From Gigaspora rosea (lineage: Eukaryota > Glomeromycota > Glomeromycetes > Diversisporales > Gigasporaceae): 64,000 nucleotides of DNA. The stretch covers positions 203,624 through 267,623 of the forward strand of contig QKWP01000519.1 in assembly GCA_003550325.1 (NCBI GenBank). Direction: 5' to 3'. Each line of letters starts with the position of its first letter. Within the stretch, counting starts at the first letter, position 1. Both the position numbers and the translations under genes were made by a program. This document shows, piece after piece, positions 22,745 to 35,568 of this stretch. The notes beneath the pieces are model-generated. The model made no database searches. It was not told where the DNA came from and worked only from the letters and a program-made list of their open reading frames with translations.

Positions 22745-23438
22745 TTAATGATAAGATATTGGTGGTGTTAGTATTCTTGGTGAAGTAGTTAACTGACTTG
22801 TTCCCTCTTCTATTGAGCTTGAATAGTCATTTATAATCACAGTTCTATGATTTATTGAGTCTGATTCAGAAGTGTATGGAGGAGGTAATCCCATTTCAAG
22901 TATCGTTTTTGTATAAGTTGGTGGTGGTGTTTGAAGTTCTGGGTGTATATCATCCATTACGATATCAATTTGATTATCTTGTTGTCGTTGAGACATTGCA
23001 TTATCAACGGTAATTACTTCTGTTCGTCGTGTTCGTTGATAAGATGGTCCACGACATTTTGTACTAATTATCGCCTTTTATTGATCAAAAAATTAGAAAA
23101 TTTCTTTTGATAAATTTCATTTAAACTACAAAATCTAAACTTACCCAATAAGCAAAGTATGAAAACAAAATAACACTTCCAATTAAAATAATTTGCTCCA
23201 TAGAAGGCTCATCTTTAAGCATATAACTTTCTGCTAACCAAACTCCCAGTAAACAAAAGATTGGTATAAATATGTGATATGTAATTTTGCGAGTTAAAGA
23301 ATTTCTAGGACATGTCATTTGTCCGAGTATTTTTGTTGAGGAGAAACCTAAAAAAGCTAGATTAGTCTGATTGAAGACTAACACTTGATTACTCTTTGGG
23401 AGAAATTTTATGACAAAACTATTCAGAGAAAAATATGC
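22745..23438 (-). CDS. Membrane protein with PPxY-containing cytoplasmic tail (5' end open)
   Basis: Two minus-strand exons, 23145-23438 and 22745-23074, join in frame across a 70-nt GT-AG intron (GTAAGT...AAAAG) inside FAYW|AIIST and give at least 207 residues. The upstream exon begins at an AG acceptor (23439-23440), so at least one 5' exon is missing from this model. It encodes two hydrophobic helices (about ITYHIFIPIFCLLGVWLA and MEQIILIGSVILFSYFAYW). The second exon is a hydrophilic tail with PPPTY and LPPPYTSE, the latter matching the PPxY motif that binds WW domains of NEDD4/Rsp5-type ubiquitin ligases. It may be an adaptor or a cargo for ubiquitin-dependent trafficking (inference). 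No frame damage is seen. I cannot name the family. Confidence 0.65.
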
Positions 23439-24560
23439 CTATTGGTTTTAAATTTGACGGGTAAATATAAATGCAATATAAGTTTATATTTAGATTTCCA
23501 TAATAAATTTATCATTGATTAATATTAAGACACATTCGTCACTTATCCATTAAATTATTCGTTAAATTTTGTGTAATAGGTAATATGAAGTATATTAGTT
23601 ATGAAAATCGAAAATCATGTCACAGAATCAAATTTTATTGTCCATCTTTTGATATAATGGGATACTAAATGTTGATACGATGATACGTACGAACAAAAAT
23701 TGCTTTTACAATATTTAAACATGCAGACTTCTCATGAATGGTGTTTATAAATAAAATAATTACTGAATTAATTAACCATTCTTCTGTAGCATAATTTTTT
23801 GAAAAAAGTACCCTTATTATATAAACAATTTTAATTTTGAGGTATTTGTGTCTTCTACACTAAAAAGGAAGGTTCAGACTAGTATAATCCATCTGTAAAA
23901 GAGTAGTGTTTCTGTCTTTCGTGCCCGCTTCTAAACAATTTGATTAAGATTTCCGAAAGAATGATCTCTTCCCCTGCAAATGAATAATTAAACCTTATTG
24001 ACTGGGGCTAAGGGAAACAAAATGAAGTTTTCAAGCCTTATGTCTGGCTTTCAGTTAGGTTAAATGATCCTAATTTAGGTTTAGTATCCGAATCCTATTA
24101 TAAAAAGTACATAGGTTACGTCAATCTCAAAATTTCAAATTAATATTCAGATTGTAAATATTAAATGGCTTTACCATAAAATCCCGACATCCATAATCCC
24201 GATAATACATAATCCCGACTAAGACAGAATCCCGACTTCAAGATCGAAATTCAAGATCCCGAAACGATCAGATTCCCGACAATAGAGCCAACCTCAACGG
24301 GTCATGCCCCGGGTCAAAAAAAAGGTTAGTTTAAGTTTATAACGCAGAGCTTATATACATATATATCATAGTTGCTGATTAAATTATTAATTAATGTTTT
24401 TAATTGAATATGCGCTAAATTGATTTGGAATCACCTTTAAGTTAATTCAAAATTCTTTATCGATTTGTGAATCTAAAATTTCAATTTATATTGATTCTAA
24501 TCTACCAAGATTCTATTCCGACGTACATTATCACCGGAATTTGATAATCACGTTACCTAC
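23439..24560. other. Intergenic region with AATCCCGA motif cluster
   Basis: No clear gene, although the missing 5' exon of the PPxY protein must lie here or beyond. At 24180-24290 the motif AATCCCGA(C/T) recurs about six times at irregular 15-25 bp spacing. Confidence 0.5.
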
Positions 24561-24562
24561 TG

Positions 24563-25553
24563 ACGATCGTAGCCAAATATAAAACTTTTTTTTAATGAAA
24601 ATTAAACTTGGCGTAGTAAGTAGAGTCGCAGACATTAGAACATCAATTAACAAAAGGCAGGGGTGTAGAGTGACGTATTGACGTCACTACCTCAATTCTA
24701 TATGACGTAAGAGTGACGTAGTGACGTCACTACCTCAGACCTTTCAAATGTTTGCTGCTATAGTAGTAAGTAAAGTCGTGCAGAATAACGATTTGCATAT
24801 ACACTAAAATTTTTAGGCATTTTAAATAAAATTTTATTAAGTCGTATTTAGCATTTTTGTTCAAAAAAACGAAAATTAAAAAATTTTTTATTAGGTCGAC
24901 GCATTTTAAAACCCTATTATAAATAATAGTTGGTTTTAAAATATGTTATTCTCCATACCTAAAAGCATATATGATTAAATTTTCATAAAGCAATTCAAAA
25001 AAGTTCTCATAAAATATTAAGTTTTTTAAAAATTTTGACAAATAAAAAAACTGCAATTTTCGTACCTTAAAATTCGATATAGTAGAACATTATAAGATTT
25101 GAGTTAGAATAGCTTAAAAAAATAATCATATATGTATTAAATAATAAATACTTAAATACTTTATTTTGGGAGATTTTTAATAAAACTTTATAACAGTTAA
25201 TTATGCTGAATTTTAAGGTACGAAAATTGCAGTTTTTTTATTTGTCAAAATTTTTAATTAAACTCAATATTTATGAGAACTTTTTTGAATTGCTCTATGA
25301 AAATTTAATCATATATGCTTTTAGGTATAAAGAATAATATATTTAAAACCAACTATTATTTATAATAGGTTTTTAAAATGCACTGACCTAATAAAAAATT
25401 TTTTAATTTTCGTTTTTTTGATCAAAAATGCTAAATATGACTTAATAAAATTTTATTTAAAACGTCTAAAAATTTTAGAATCATTATTCTGTTTACTATA
25501 CCTAGTTTAATTTTCTCATTAAAAAAAAAGTTTTATATTTGACTATGATCATT
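24563..25553. mobile_element. Roughly 1-kb inverted-repeat (foldback) element
   Basis: The left arm (GCCAAATATAAAAC..., about 24575-25075) is mirrored by the right arm (about 25208-25545, ending GTTTTATATTTG), including AACTGCAATTTTCGTACCTT and its complement near the centre. The left arm carries an extra segment of about 170 bp (24598-24778) bounded by direct repeats GTAGTAAGTARAGTCG, so the arms are not the same length. No coding sequence. Confidence 0.8.
24665..24740. repeat. Duplicated TGACGTCACTACCTCA motif
   Basis: Two copies of a TGACGTCA palindrome followed by CTACCTCA lie about 50 bp apart inside the extra segment of the left arm. TGACGTCA is the consensus CREB/ATF-type site, but nothing shows it acts as one here. 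Confidence 0.6.
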
Positions 25554-27247
25554 ACATATCAGTGGATCGGCATCATTGTGTAAATCGACCAATCATAATC
25601 AAGGATTATCAAAAAAATTTTGCACAAAATTTATTATAGAGCAAATTTTCACAAAAAATTTATAATTAAATACCGGTACGTAGAACATTATGAAATTCGT
25701 GTATAAACCAAAAGTAGATTAAAAAGACTATTTTTTTGAAAATTAGCATCCGAATTTACTTTGATAGTTACCAACCCATTTTACAATGCTCAACCCATCC
25801 TAAAACACCTGAGTATTCCAACAAATAGTAAAAGTACTTCTGTCTACAGATTAGCATAGCTCTTTTATTGAATTTTTTGGTTTTTTTTAACTTGTCTAGA
25901 TGTCAAAGAAGCCCTTTTGTTAGTTGTAACAAGTGCTTCATTTGTTAGTTTTTTAATGTGCAAATTTTTGTGTAACAGTTTATTGAAAAAAGGCCCAATT
26001 ATGCTGATCTACTGATATGAGTAGGCAACGTAATTATCAAAATTAATGTTAGGGGAGTGTACAATATATACGCATACAACGGATACGCATTTATTATTAT
26101 TATTATAGTCCAGTGCATAAAGATTTGTACCTCAAAAAGTTTCGTAATTTTAACTCTTAGTAAAAGTTTTTATATTTTTGATTAATTATAAAAAATTTTT
26201 AATATCAAATAAAATAGGTTTTAATTTAACTAATTATATTATTTTTATTGTTTTAATATTGTTTTATTTTAATAATTTTGCATGTACAATTTGCTGTATT
26301 CAAAAAAAAATAAAAAAATTTTTTTTAAAAAAAAGATATTTTAAATATTTCTGCAACCAATATGCAGTTCTATGAGCTTGTACTATGCAAGTGCATTAAT
26401 GTGCATATGATAAAGATATGGTTAAAATTTGAGCAAAATTAAATTACTAGTTGTGAAAAAATTAAGCTTTAAAGTGAGATAATTTGATTTTTTTTACTAT
26501 ATATAAAAACTAGATATAATTTTTTTAAAATTTAAAGTAATATAACTTGAGATATACTATTTTAGTATTAAAGAAATTTTTGTAATTAGAATTAGATATT
26601 AAATATTTATAATTTTAATTAAGAATTTAAAAAAATTTAATCAGTAAAAAATGTTTTAAACTCTAATTAAACTCATATGGCTTACTATGTAAAGTAATAA
26701 TTTGCAAAATTTTAAAAAAAGATTATAAAATAAGTAATTATTTTTACAATATAACTAATAATAATTTTTTTTTATAACAAGCCTTTACAATTTTTTATTT
26801 ATTGAAACTTTGAATTTGCAAAATATATTAATAAAATATAATTATAATTAACTTTACAAATGTACAAAATCTAGTATATTGAAAATTACAAAAAAAAAAT
26901 ACAATATATAAAAAAATTTTTTATAAAAACTTTAAAAAAAATACTGCTAAACAATTTTTGAATACTTATTGGATTTTTGTATATAAAAAAAATTAAGCTA
27001 CTAATTTTTTTAAATTTTTAATGCATTTTTTAAAATGTACTAAATCTAGTACAAAAGAGTAAATCCAATCCATTAATTATAAAATTATCTTTTTAATTAT
27101 CTAAAAAACAAATTGAATTAAAAAAAATAAATTTAAAAATAAAAAAAATTTTATTAATAGCTTACTATAAAATTTTTTATTTTTGAATATACTTAAAAGT
27201 TGCTACTAATAAAATTTTTTATTTTTTATATATATAAGACCATATAA
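25554..27247. other. Extremely AT-rich spacer
   Basis: Long A/T homopolymer-rich DNA with no supported frame. The 65-codon frame at 26178 is low-complexity and not credible. Confidence 0.6.
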
Positions 27248-27632
27248 GAGGGCTTCCAGAAATTACGTAATATTTTTTTACTAATAAATTTCAAAATTTT
27301 ATCCCACCCACCCACACCTGATACTCTATTAGCCAATCAAATTTTATATTTTTTAAAATTTATTCATATTTCAATTTATGAAATTGATAATAACTATTGC
27401 TCTACTGGACCAATTTGGATGATTTAACTACTAAAATGTTTGTCTCACTGAGACGAACATTTTGGCAGTTAAATCATCTAAATTGGTTCAGTAGAACAAT
27501 AGTTATTAATAATTTTATAATTTTATACTTTTGGCCAGAATTATAAAAATTTGACCAGAATTATAATTATAACCTGATATTTTCGGGACCCCACCCACCC
27601 ACTAAAAAATCACGTAATTTCTGGAAGCTCCC
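27248..27632. mobile_element. 385-bp PIF/Harbinger-like MITE (TAA target)
   Basis: The ends GAGGGCTTCCAGAAATTACG and, inverted, GGGAGCTTCCAGAAATTACG are flanked by TAA (27245-27247 and 27633-27635). An inner palindrome (about 27395-27503) has TCCAATTTGGATGATTTAAC-like arms. The same end and core logic is seen at 41670-42202. Confidence 0.85.
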
Positions 27633-27801
27633 TAAACTTAATTTTTTGGTTCTCATAACCTGGCCAGATCATATTTTGAAAATTTTTTTAAAAAAATTTT
27701 TTATATATTTTAATAGCCAGGTGGAATTTCAAAAATTTTTTTAAAAAATTTTATAAAATTTAAAATTTTTTATATATAAAATTTTTAAATAAAGTCCAAG
27801 T

Positions 27802-27976
27802 TAGAGTTGTTAGTGAAACTAGTTAGTTTCACCAGGACGCATCGGTGCACTATGGTGCACCATCGGTGCACTGTTGAAAATTTGAGTTTTTTATAATTAT
27901 TGGTGCATCAGTTTCGGTGCACTAGTCTCGGTGCACCATGGTGTACCATTGAAGATTAGTTTCACCTGCAACTCTA
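27802..27976. mobile_element. 175-bp hAT-like MITE
   Basis: The ends TAGAGTTGTTAGTGAAACTA and, inverted, TAGAGTTGCAGGTGAAACTA are flanked by GTCCAAGT and GTCCAGGT (7 of 8 bases). The interior repeats GGTGCAC in both orientations. Confidence 0.82.
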
Positions 27977-27984
27977 GTCCAGGT

Positions 27985-29029
27985 GGATGGGTCATTACTT
28001 GATTTAATACTATAATGCCAGTTTATTTTTTAAAATTAAAATTTAAATTTTATAATTTAAAATTTTTAAATAAAAGTCCGGGCAGGCTGTCGGGCAATTT
28101 TTTTTTTTATGTTATGAGAACCAAAAAATTAATTTTATATGGCCTAAAAGAATTAAATAAATTATATTAAATTTTTTCCTATCTTCTAAAAAATAATTTT
28201 GAATTAAAAAAAATTTAAACTTTATTAATAAAAAAAAATTTATTATTAATACTTATTTAATGTATCAATCTTTTTGCACCGGCCTATAAAAATCTTTATG
28301 ATTACTGAAAAAAATAAAAAATTATAGTGTACTTGTAAATACTGTGAATTCGAATAGGTCGTGTGATTTTTTTTTTTGAACAAATCTAAAACTTTTGGTT
28401 TAAATATCTCGGACATGACCTATATAACTTTAAACCCGGGCTATAACCCGGATCAACAATGGTCGGGTTAAGTTTGACCTGGGTCGCTATTTTTCGACCC
28501 GGGTAATAGCTCTAGATGTAGTATAGAGGACCCTAGACTATTCGAACCAAATTTATTCAAGCCTCAATTGAAGCTTCCAATATTAGGGTCAGAATAGTAT
28601 TTGATATTTTTAATTAGTTATTATTAGTTTGCTCATTTCTTGACCTTTTATCCTGACGTATATCAACTGCGGAGAAGTTACCACTTTTTAAATGTACAAT
28701 ACATATGCATTAAGGTCATATATAAAATATATTAGCTAGAAATTGCAATGCAGGTAGTTTCGCTGCCCGGTTGAAGCTGTTAAGATGTTTTATTGTACAG
28801 GTCTTATGTAACAATCCGTGCCATTTATTGGCACGTATTTGAAAATAATTATGCCAGAAAACTTTTTGATAAAAATATGAAAGTGTTCAAGTTTAGGTAC
28901 TTCATTTTTATAAATGGGTTCGTCTTCGCATTTTTAAAATTGTTTTTAGAAATTGAAAAAGTCATGCCATTATCATTAGATCTTTATATGTCTTAAAATC
29001 TTCTTGAATGAAGTCAGAAATTATTAATT
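27985..29029. other. AT-rich spacer with GC dyads
   Basis: No supported gene. A CCCGGGCTATAACCCGG...CGACCCGGG cluster (28434-28505) looks like a decayed foldback. The 67-codon frame at 28793 has no recognisable features. Confidence 0.5.
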
Positions 29030-29227
29030 GTCGCGGCTGATGCTGAAATTTGCGATTTGAAACTATAAGCCCTGCTAAAATCCACATATACTCTTTAAAT
29101 ATCAAATCTACCCAAACCCTACCTTAACTCTATAGAAGGAAACAAAAAAAACACTCCAAAAAATTTTAAAATTTCATATCAAATAGTCAAAATTTCAACA
29201 TCAGCCAATTTCAGCATCAGCCGTGAC
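29030..29227. mobile_element. 198-bp MITE
   Basis: The ends GTCGCGGCTGATGCTGAAAT and, inverted, GTCACGGCTGATGCTGAAAT are flanked by ATTAATT (29023-29029 and 29228-29234), a 7-bp duplication, or 8 bp with a mismatch. A lone right end of the same family is near 20480-20517. Confidence 0.85.
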
Positions 29228-29276
29228 ATTAATTCTTCATTTTCCTTAAATTCTTATTAACAGAATTGCACATTTT

Positions 29277-29286
29277 TAGATTTTTG

Positions 29287-29293
<7 letters not shown>
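29277..29293. repeat. Target-site duplication of the LINE, 3' side
   Basis: TAGATTTTTGCTTTTTT recurs at 38487-38503 on the far side of the LINE, with its T end merging into the T tract at 29287-29326 (the LINE poly(A) on the minus strand). Confidence 0.7.
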
Positions 29294-29326
<33 letters not shown>

Positions 29327-29531
29327 NNNNNNNNNNNNNNNNNNNNNNNNNNNNNNNNNNNNNNNNNNNNNNNNNNNNNNNNNNNNNNNNNNNNNNNNNN
29401 NNNNNNNNNNNNNNNNNNNNNNNNNNNNNNNNNNNNNNNNNNNNNNNNNNNNNNNNNNNNNNNNNNNNNNNNNNNNNNNNNNNNNNNNNNNNNNNNNNNN
29501 NNNNNNNNNNNNNNNNNNNNNNNNNNNNNNN
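29327..29531. other. Assembly gap (205 N)
   Basis: The gap sits exactly between the LINE ORF2 stop and its poly(A) tail, probably because the homopolymer could not be assembled. Confidence 0.99.
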
Positions 29532-32500
29532 ATGGTCATAGACCTCTAGGCTGCGAATAAGAATTGTAGTGATGTATTGTTAGATGTGATATATTTAATT
29601 GATTTTTTGCTAATGTAAGTAGGTGAAAGGGGGTTTGTTAGAAGTAATCGAGGGGTTGGTATCGGCGTTGGGTTGGGCACTGCTGTTGAATGAGTTGACT
29701 GTCTTGAAGTTAACCAGAGATCTTTGTATATATATTCTATGATGGCGTGGTGTATCGCAGGGGAGTGTTTTGTTTGGAGTCTTGGTGACGTAAATGGGGC
29801 GCGTGATGTAGTTGTAATTATGCCAAGGGGAAGTTTCTTTTTGGTATGTAAGTCTAGAAAGTTATCTATGAATAGATCAAGTTGTGTTAGTGGTTGTTGA
29901 ATTTTATTGGCGAATTCTATTATTATTCGTTTTATTCTATTGCGGGGGTTGTGGTGATTTGCGGTACAAGTGATTATATGTGAAATATCTTTTGATTCTG
30001 CGTAGCATCGGGGGCATAAATAGTTAGGGTGTGTGGTTGGATGGCGGAAGTGTAGAATTAGATGGGTTGGTAGTTCCTCGGCTAACAGTTTCACCTTGAA
30101 GTTTTTCAAATTAGAGTGCGCAAGATCTGTGTGTAGTGCTTTTGGGCGGTCATTATATAAGAGGTATTGTGTTGTTGCATCCCAATCTATATTGTTAATT
30201 CGTGTATCCCAGAGCGATAATCTTTGTTGATTGTGCCAACAAAGTAGTTTAGTAATCTTGTATATATATTTTATATTAGTGCGAAGCAGTGTTGTGCAAG
30301 TGATTCCATGGATTTGGGGTGTATATCTGTTATATATGTAGGTTTGGGAGAATAGATCTAACGGAAAGGGATTTGTATAATTTGTAATGTTCATTTTTTT
30401 GTGTAGGGTAGTGCTGATTTTTTTGTCCATCATTAGGGCATCTATTATTCTTATGGTAAGGTAGTAAGAGTGGTTGTTTAGTTTATGGTGTTCACCAGAT
30501 TGGAGGAGGATTAATTGTTGGATTATTTGGTGGAGGGTTGCGCAGTCGGTGTTCAGGTTAATTGTCGCATATTTTTTTGTGGTTGTTAATAGGAATGCGA
30601 ATAGGGAACTTGCTGCATTCATTTTTGAGGGCCAATTGTTATTGTAACTGGCTATGGGTTGGTCGTTGTTAATTTGTCCGATTGCAATAATTCTTTTGTC
30701 AAGATTCGTAATGTCCATCTTAGAAGTGGTTATTTGTATATTTATTGCCCGTTTGTTGTAATTTTGTTTTTTTAATTGTTCGTAGAGTAAAATTGGTGGG
30801 TTGTTAAATGCGGTTAGGGGACATGATAGTGTTGAGTTTGGGGTAATGGGGCTTTTGTTTTTTGTGAGAGGTACAATTCTATTGTTATTAAGTGCAAGTT
30901 TTATTTCTTGCATATTTGCATGTATATGACGTTTGCTGTTCACTTGAAGGTTATAGTAAGCTTTGTTGTCAATGCGTAGATAGCAGCGAACTCTGTTAAT
31001 TTTCATGTCCTTGTCTTTGCAACCTGGGCATGGAGAGACTTCATATGTCGTAGGGTTTAGTATTTTGAAGTGACGAGCATGCGTTGGTTAGTTGTGGGGG
31101 TTAAATATCTTTGCTATCTTTCCTTGACTTGTAATGATCCAGGGGTGTTTGGAAGGAGTCCATTTCTGACATGTGAAGGGATTGGGCACACTAAAGTCTG
31201 TGTTGGATTAGTTTGGTCTCTAATGATTTCTTGTATTTGAGTGAACCATTTTGGGGATTTGCCCTTTGGGATTTTTCTTATATTGTGATGAAATTCTTTC
31301 CAGTTTAGAAATTGTGTGTTATCATGAGTTAGAAATTGTTCAATGCAAGTAATTGCGTGTAGGTTCAATTTTTGTTTAATCTTATTCCCTTGGGAGTGGT
31401 GGATAAGGACATTATTGATGGATGTTCCTTTTATTTTAGTTGGGATAGGCCAAGTTAATAGAGGTCTTGTTATTTGTACACCAAGACTGTGGCACTCAGA
31501 TATTGCCTGGCCTGTATGGGTATTGTGTTGTGTAGTGGAGAAAAGAGTGGGTTGTTCTATTATAGAGGAATCAGAATTTGCAGAATCCTGCAATTGCTGA
31601 AGTCTTAGTTTAAAAAAAGAGGCATAGAAGTCTGGATCGTTTAAGTTCCTTAAGAGTGACGTAATAAGTGTAGATTGTTGCGCCTGTTGCATGCTATTTA
31701 ATGCGTATATGTTAGGGCAGAGGATGAAGGTGTTGGGTATTCCACGAGCCAATTTTCCTTTATATTTGATTAAGTTGATGCATCTTTTCGTCAAGTTAGT
31801 GAGTTGTGCCGGATTGAGGTAAGAGGCTTGGATTCTGTATTGGAATCGAGGTATAATGACGCTGTTAATTACATATACGGCTTGTTTTTCGGTGATTTTT
31901 GCGAATTGCAGTTTCTTTAAGTTAGTTTTAGTTTCTGCTATGATTAGTTTCTGGACAGTCTTGTGGTTATGTTCTAGGGAGAACCATGCTCCGAGATACT
32001 TAAGAGGTTCATTTTTTTTGTTTGCGTATATGGCCGTATTATCGAAAAGTATATGGGGGTTATCGTCCACGGAATTCGTGATCATTGCTGATTTGAGGTT
32101 GACTTTGATATTGTTCAATTTATAGAAAGATGAGGCGATCGATATGATGTGTTCTAGGGCATTTTTATTTGGAGCGATCCAGAGTGAGTCGTCCATATAT
32201 GCCATTACTGATGTATGGATAAGACGTGATGGGTTCGTTGGTATAGTTGCGGTATAGCCTTTGTGTTGGTTGTGTATTACTGTAATTAATGGGTCGTAAT
32301 ATATTTTTCATAAGAGTGGGGAGAATGTTTCCCCTTGATCGATGCCGTCACCCACTTCATAGGGTTGGGTGAAACCTAGACTTGTTATTACTCTGTTGGT
32401 CCGATTAGAGAGTAAGTGTATAATTATTTCGATGATTTGTGTTGGGATTTTGATTCTAAGGAGTGCTTTTTCTAAGGTTTTAATGTGGACAGAGTAGAAG

Positions 32501-34030
32501 GCTTTCGACATGTCTTGGGATAATGCCCATAATTCTTTTTTGTTGGTGGTTGCGTCTTCGATAATGTGGGTTAGTCTAGAGATAGGTTGTAAGGTAGACT
32601 GTAGTGGGAATCCCACAAAGTTAAATGGTGATAAGACTTGATTATGTATTAGTATTATGGTTAATCTATTGTTGATGATTTTGGTAAGTATTTTCCGTGT
32701 ATGGTCAATCAGTGTGATTGGTCTGGTTTCCGAAAGGTTGTAATTATATGTGGGTTTTTTAGCTATGGGCTATATATGTGCCCTGGTCCAGTACTAGGGA
32801 ACTTTATTTAGTCGTAAACAATCGTTGAGGATATTTTTTAGTCTGTTGATGGCAGATTGTGGTAGATGTTGGAGAGCTTCATTGGCGATGCCAGAAGGGC
32901 CCGTTGCTTTTCCGAGTGGAGCTGATTTGATCATGTTAAGTAATTCTTCATTTCCTATAGGTTTTAATAGTGGGTTATATATATTTGGATCAATTGTCTT
33001 AATAGGTTCATAGGCTTCTGCCCAATCTTCGTCTACTTCGTTGTTTGGTGGGTTATTTTTTGTCCATTGTTTATAGTGAGTATGGAAGTGTCTAAGTATT
33101 TCATCTTTGTCTGTGATGACCTCATCTGTTAGGATTATCTTGTCTGCCCGAATGGTATCTTTATGTCTCTTCAGAATGCTATCCAGCATTCTGCTAGTAT
33201 TGTTACTAAAGTCTTGGTGTCTTTGCTTTACATAAAATTCGATCTGCTTGTATTGTTGTTGTCGAGTTTCTTGGTTGCGGGCAACCCATATTGTATGTTT
33301 ATGCTGTTTTAATTTCGCAATTAAAGAGTTTAATTGCTCTGCCGTGTAGGGCTCACTTAGTGGGGTAATATCTATTTCGGTTAATTTGGTAATTTTGTTT
33401 ATTAATTGGTTCACTATACTGACGGGGCCGTTATTATTAGTAGTTAGAATCTGAAGGCATTTCTTTATGGACTTTAAGGCGGTGTGAAGATGGGTTGCTT
33501 TTAGTGATAATGCATAGAATTGTTTTGTGGTAGAATAGGTATAGGGTACATGTTTGTTGATGGCATGCTTGACTGTTGCTTCCCAGAAATTCCAACTTTT
33601 GTCTAGTTGTTCTTGGTCATTGGATTGTACTGACAGAGCGCTCTTGGTGAAGGTGTTGGCCAATATTGTTGTATATTCTTCCCAGCTTTGTTGTGTCATT
33701 TTGTTGTATTGGAATATTCTACGTTTGTGCTTTTTGTTCCTAGGGCTGTGGGATGGTAAGATATTTAAATGCCATTTGGTTGTTATTATGCGGTGATCAC
33801 TTCCTGTAATGTGTGTGGCGTCCGTAATGGTGGGGGGGTCGAGGTCCAGTATCATCTCATGATGACACCAGACGTCATCGATTTGGCTAGTTGCATGTGG
33901 TCCAATCCAAGTTGGATTAGTTATGTTGTGGAAGTCCAAGAGGCTAACTGCCTGTGCTGCATTTAGATTTCTAAATAAGGGGAAATTTTTTCTCTATCCT
34001 GGTTGGCGTTGAAGTCTCCAAGGATAATTG

Positions 34031-35568
34031 TAGAGATCCAATCCGTAATCCTATTAATCCGGATTAATCCTATTATTTATATTTGATATATATATCCGGA
34101 TTTAGTATTTTAAATAGGATTCATCCGTTTAGAGATCCAATCCGTAATCCTATTAATCCGGATTAATCCTATTATTTATATTTGATATATATATCCGGAT
34201 TTAGTATTTTAAATTGGATTCATCCGTTTTTAAATAGGATGGATCTGGCCAAATCACTAGTAATAACTTACAGGTAGGAACGTCCCGAATAAGAAAATGA
34301 TGATCCTGATCATGCATATTTGTTCAGCCAATTAAAATCAAAAATTTTTATCATGTAAAGAACATCACATGCAGATTAACCAATCAAATCGTAAATCTTT
34401 ATAAAACGAAAGAAACGAATTTTAATTAAAATTTATGGCTAAAGTTCAAAATAAATGCCGTTAAATGTTACTGTTAGATAAGCAAGCATGTATTTAATAA
34501 CTTAAATTGAGATTATTAAATTTTTCTATAGTATTTATTTACAAAATCATAATAATAATAATAATAATAATCTATATATATTTAATTCTATGTCTAATTC
34601 TATATTTAATTCGACATCTAATTCTATGTCTAATTCTACGTCTATTCAAACTTCTAATATATTACACTTACTATCTTTATACAACTATTGCACTAATAAA
34701 TTCTTTGCAATTTTAACACACATCATATATAAACTTCTTATCGTATTTTAACACCTATAATGATAATAAAGTGCATAGTTAATTAATATTATTCGTATAC
34801 TTTTAATTTCCTAAAGGATTTCTATGCAACACGTATAATAAAAAAAATATACGAACTAATTACTTCCTCCTACACTAACGCTATTAATCATTTTAAACTT
34901 TTTTTTACCTTTTTTTTTTGTTCAACACAAAAGATTTCGTCAACGTAGTGATTGCAATTTACTTATAACTTCGGTAGGTAAATTGTAATATGAAGGTCGA
35001 ATGATTCAAAATGATTCAACTGAAAGTATTATAGTACGGCATGAAAAATTCAAGTTTCTTAGTATACTTGACTGGGTTCATAGAAGAGATAATCTTCCGA
35101 AAAAAGTATATAAAAAAAAATCATTAATAAATTGTGTAACGATCTACAAACTCGGGGCACTCGGGACGTTCCTACCTCGAGTAATAACTAAAAAAAAACT
35201 TACATTAATTTGTTATAGAACTTCCTACACTAAAATTCGATCTTAATCTTTTGATACACAAAAATTAATTATATTTCGCATAGCTCACTGCATTTGTCTG
35301 ACACGTTTTTTGTTAATTTATTAAATTCGAAATTGACATTTCATTTTGTTAGATACAGTATTTGAAATAAACTATTCAAATTTGGTTTCATAGCATTTGT
35401 AGCCAAATTCGTAAATGTAATGAGTAAAGTGATAGCACTTTGTGCTCATATAGAATCCGGATTCAATAATTGAATTCGGATTTATCCAGATTCGGATTAT
35501 CATCCGGATACACAAAGTAGGATCCGAATTTAATCCGGATGGCCTTAAAGAATAGGATCGAAACACTA
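34031..35568. mobile_element. 1538-bp hAT-like element inserted in the LINE endonuclease
   Basis: The ends TAGAGATCCAATCC and, inverted, TAGTGTTTCGATCC are flanked by a perfect 8-bp duplication GATAATTG (34023-34030 and 35569-35576). The left subterminal region is a 99-bp direct duplication (34032-34130, 34131-34229) of TCCGGATTAATCC-type sequence. Removing the insert and one duplication rejoins the endonuclease frame before LGDFNAN. It contains a second element at 34269-35179. Confidence 0.92.
34269..35179. mobile_element. 911-bp Mutator-like element nested in the hAT-like element
   Basis: Inverted ends contain AGGTAGGAACGTCCCGA and its exact complement (34272-34288 and 35161-35177). A 10-bp direct repeat AGTAATAACT flanks it (34259-34268 and 35180-35189). 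Target duplications of 9-11 bp are typical of Mutator-like elements. No transposase is visible; the 81-codon frame at 35001 has no recognisable domain. A short TCTAATTCTATG tandem array is at 34586-34650. Confidence 0.82.

Noticed and set aside
29266..29541. Frames crossing the first gap
   Set aside because: Consist of poly(T) and N only.
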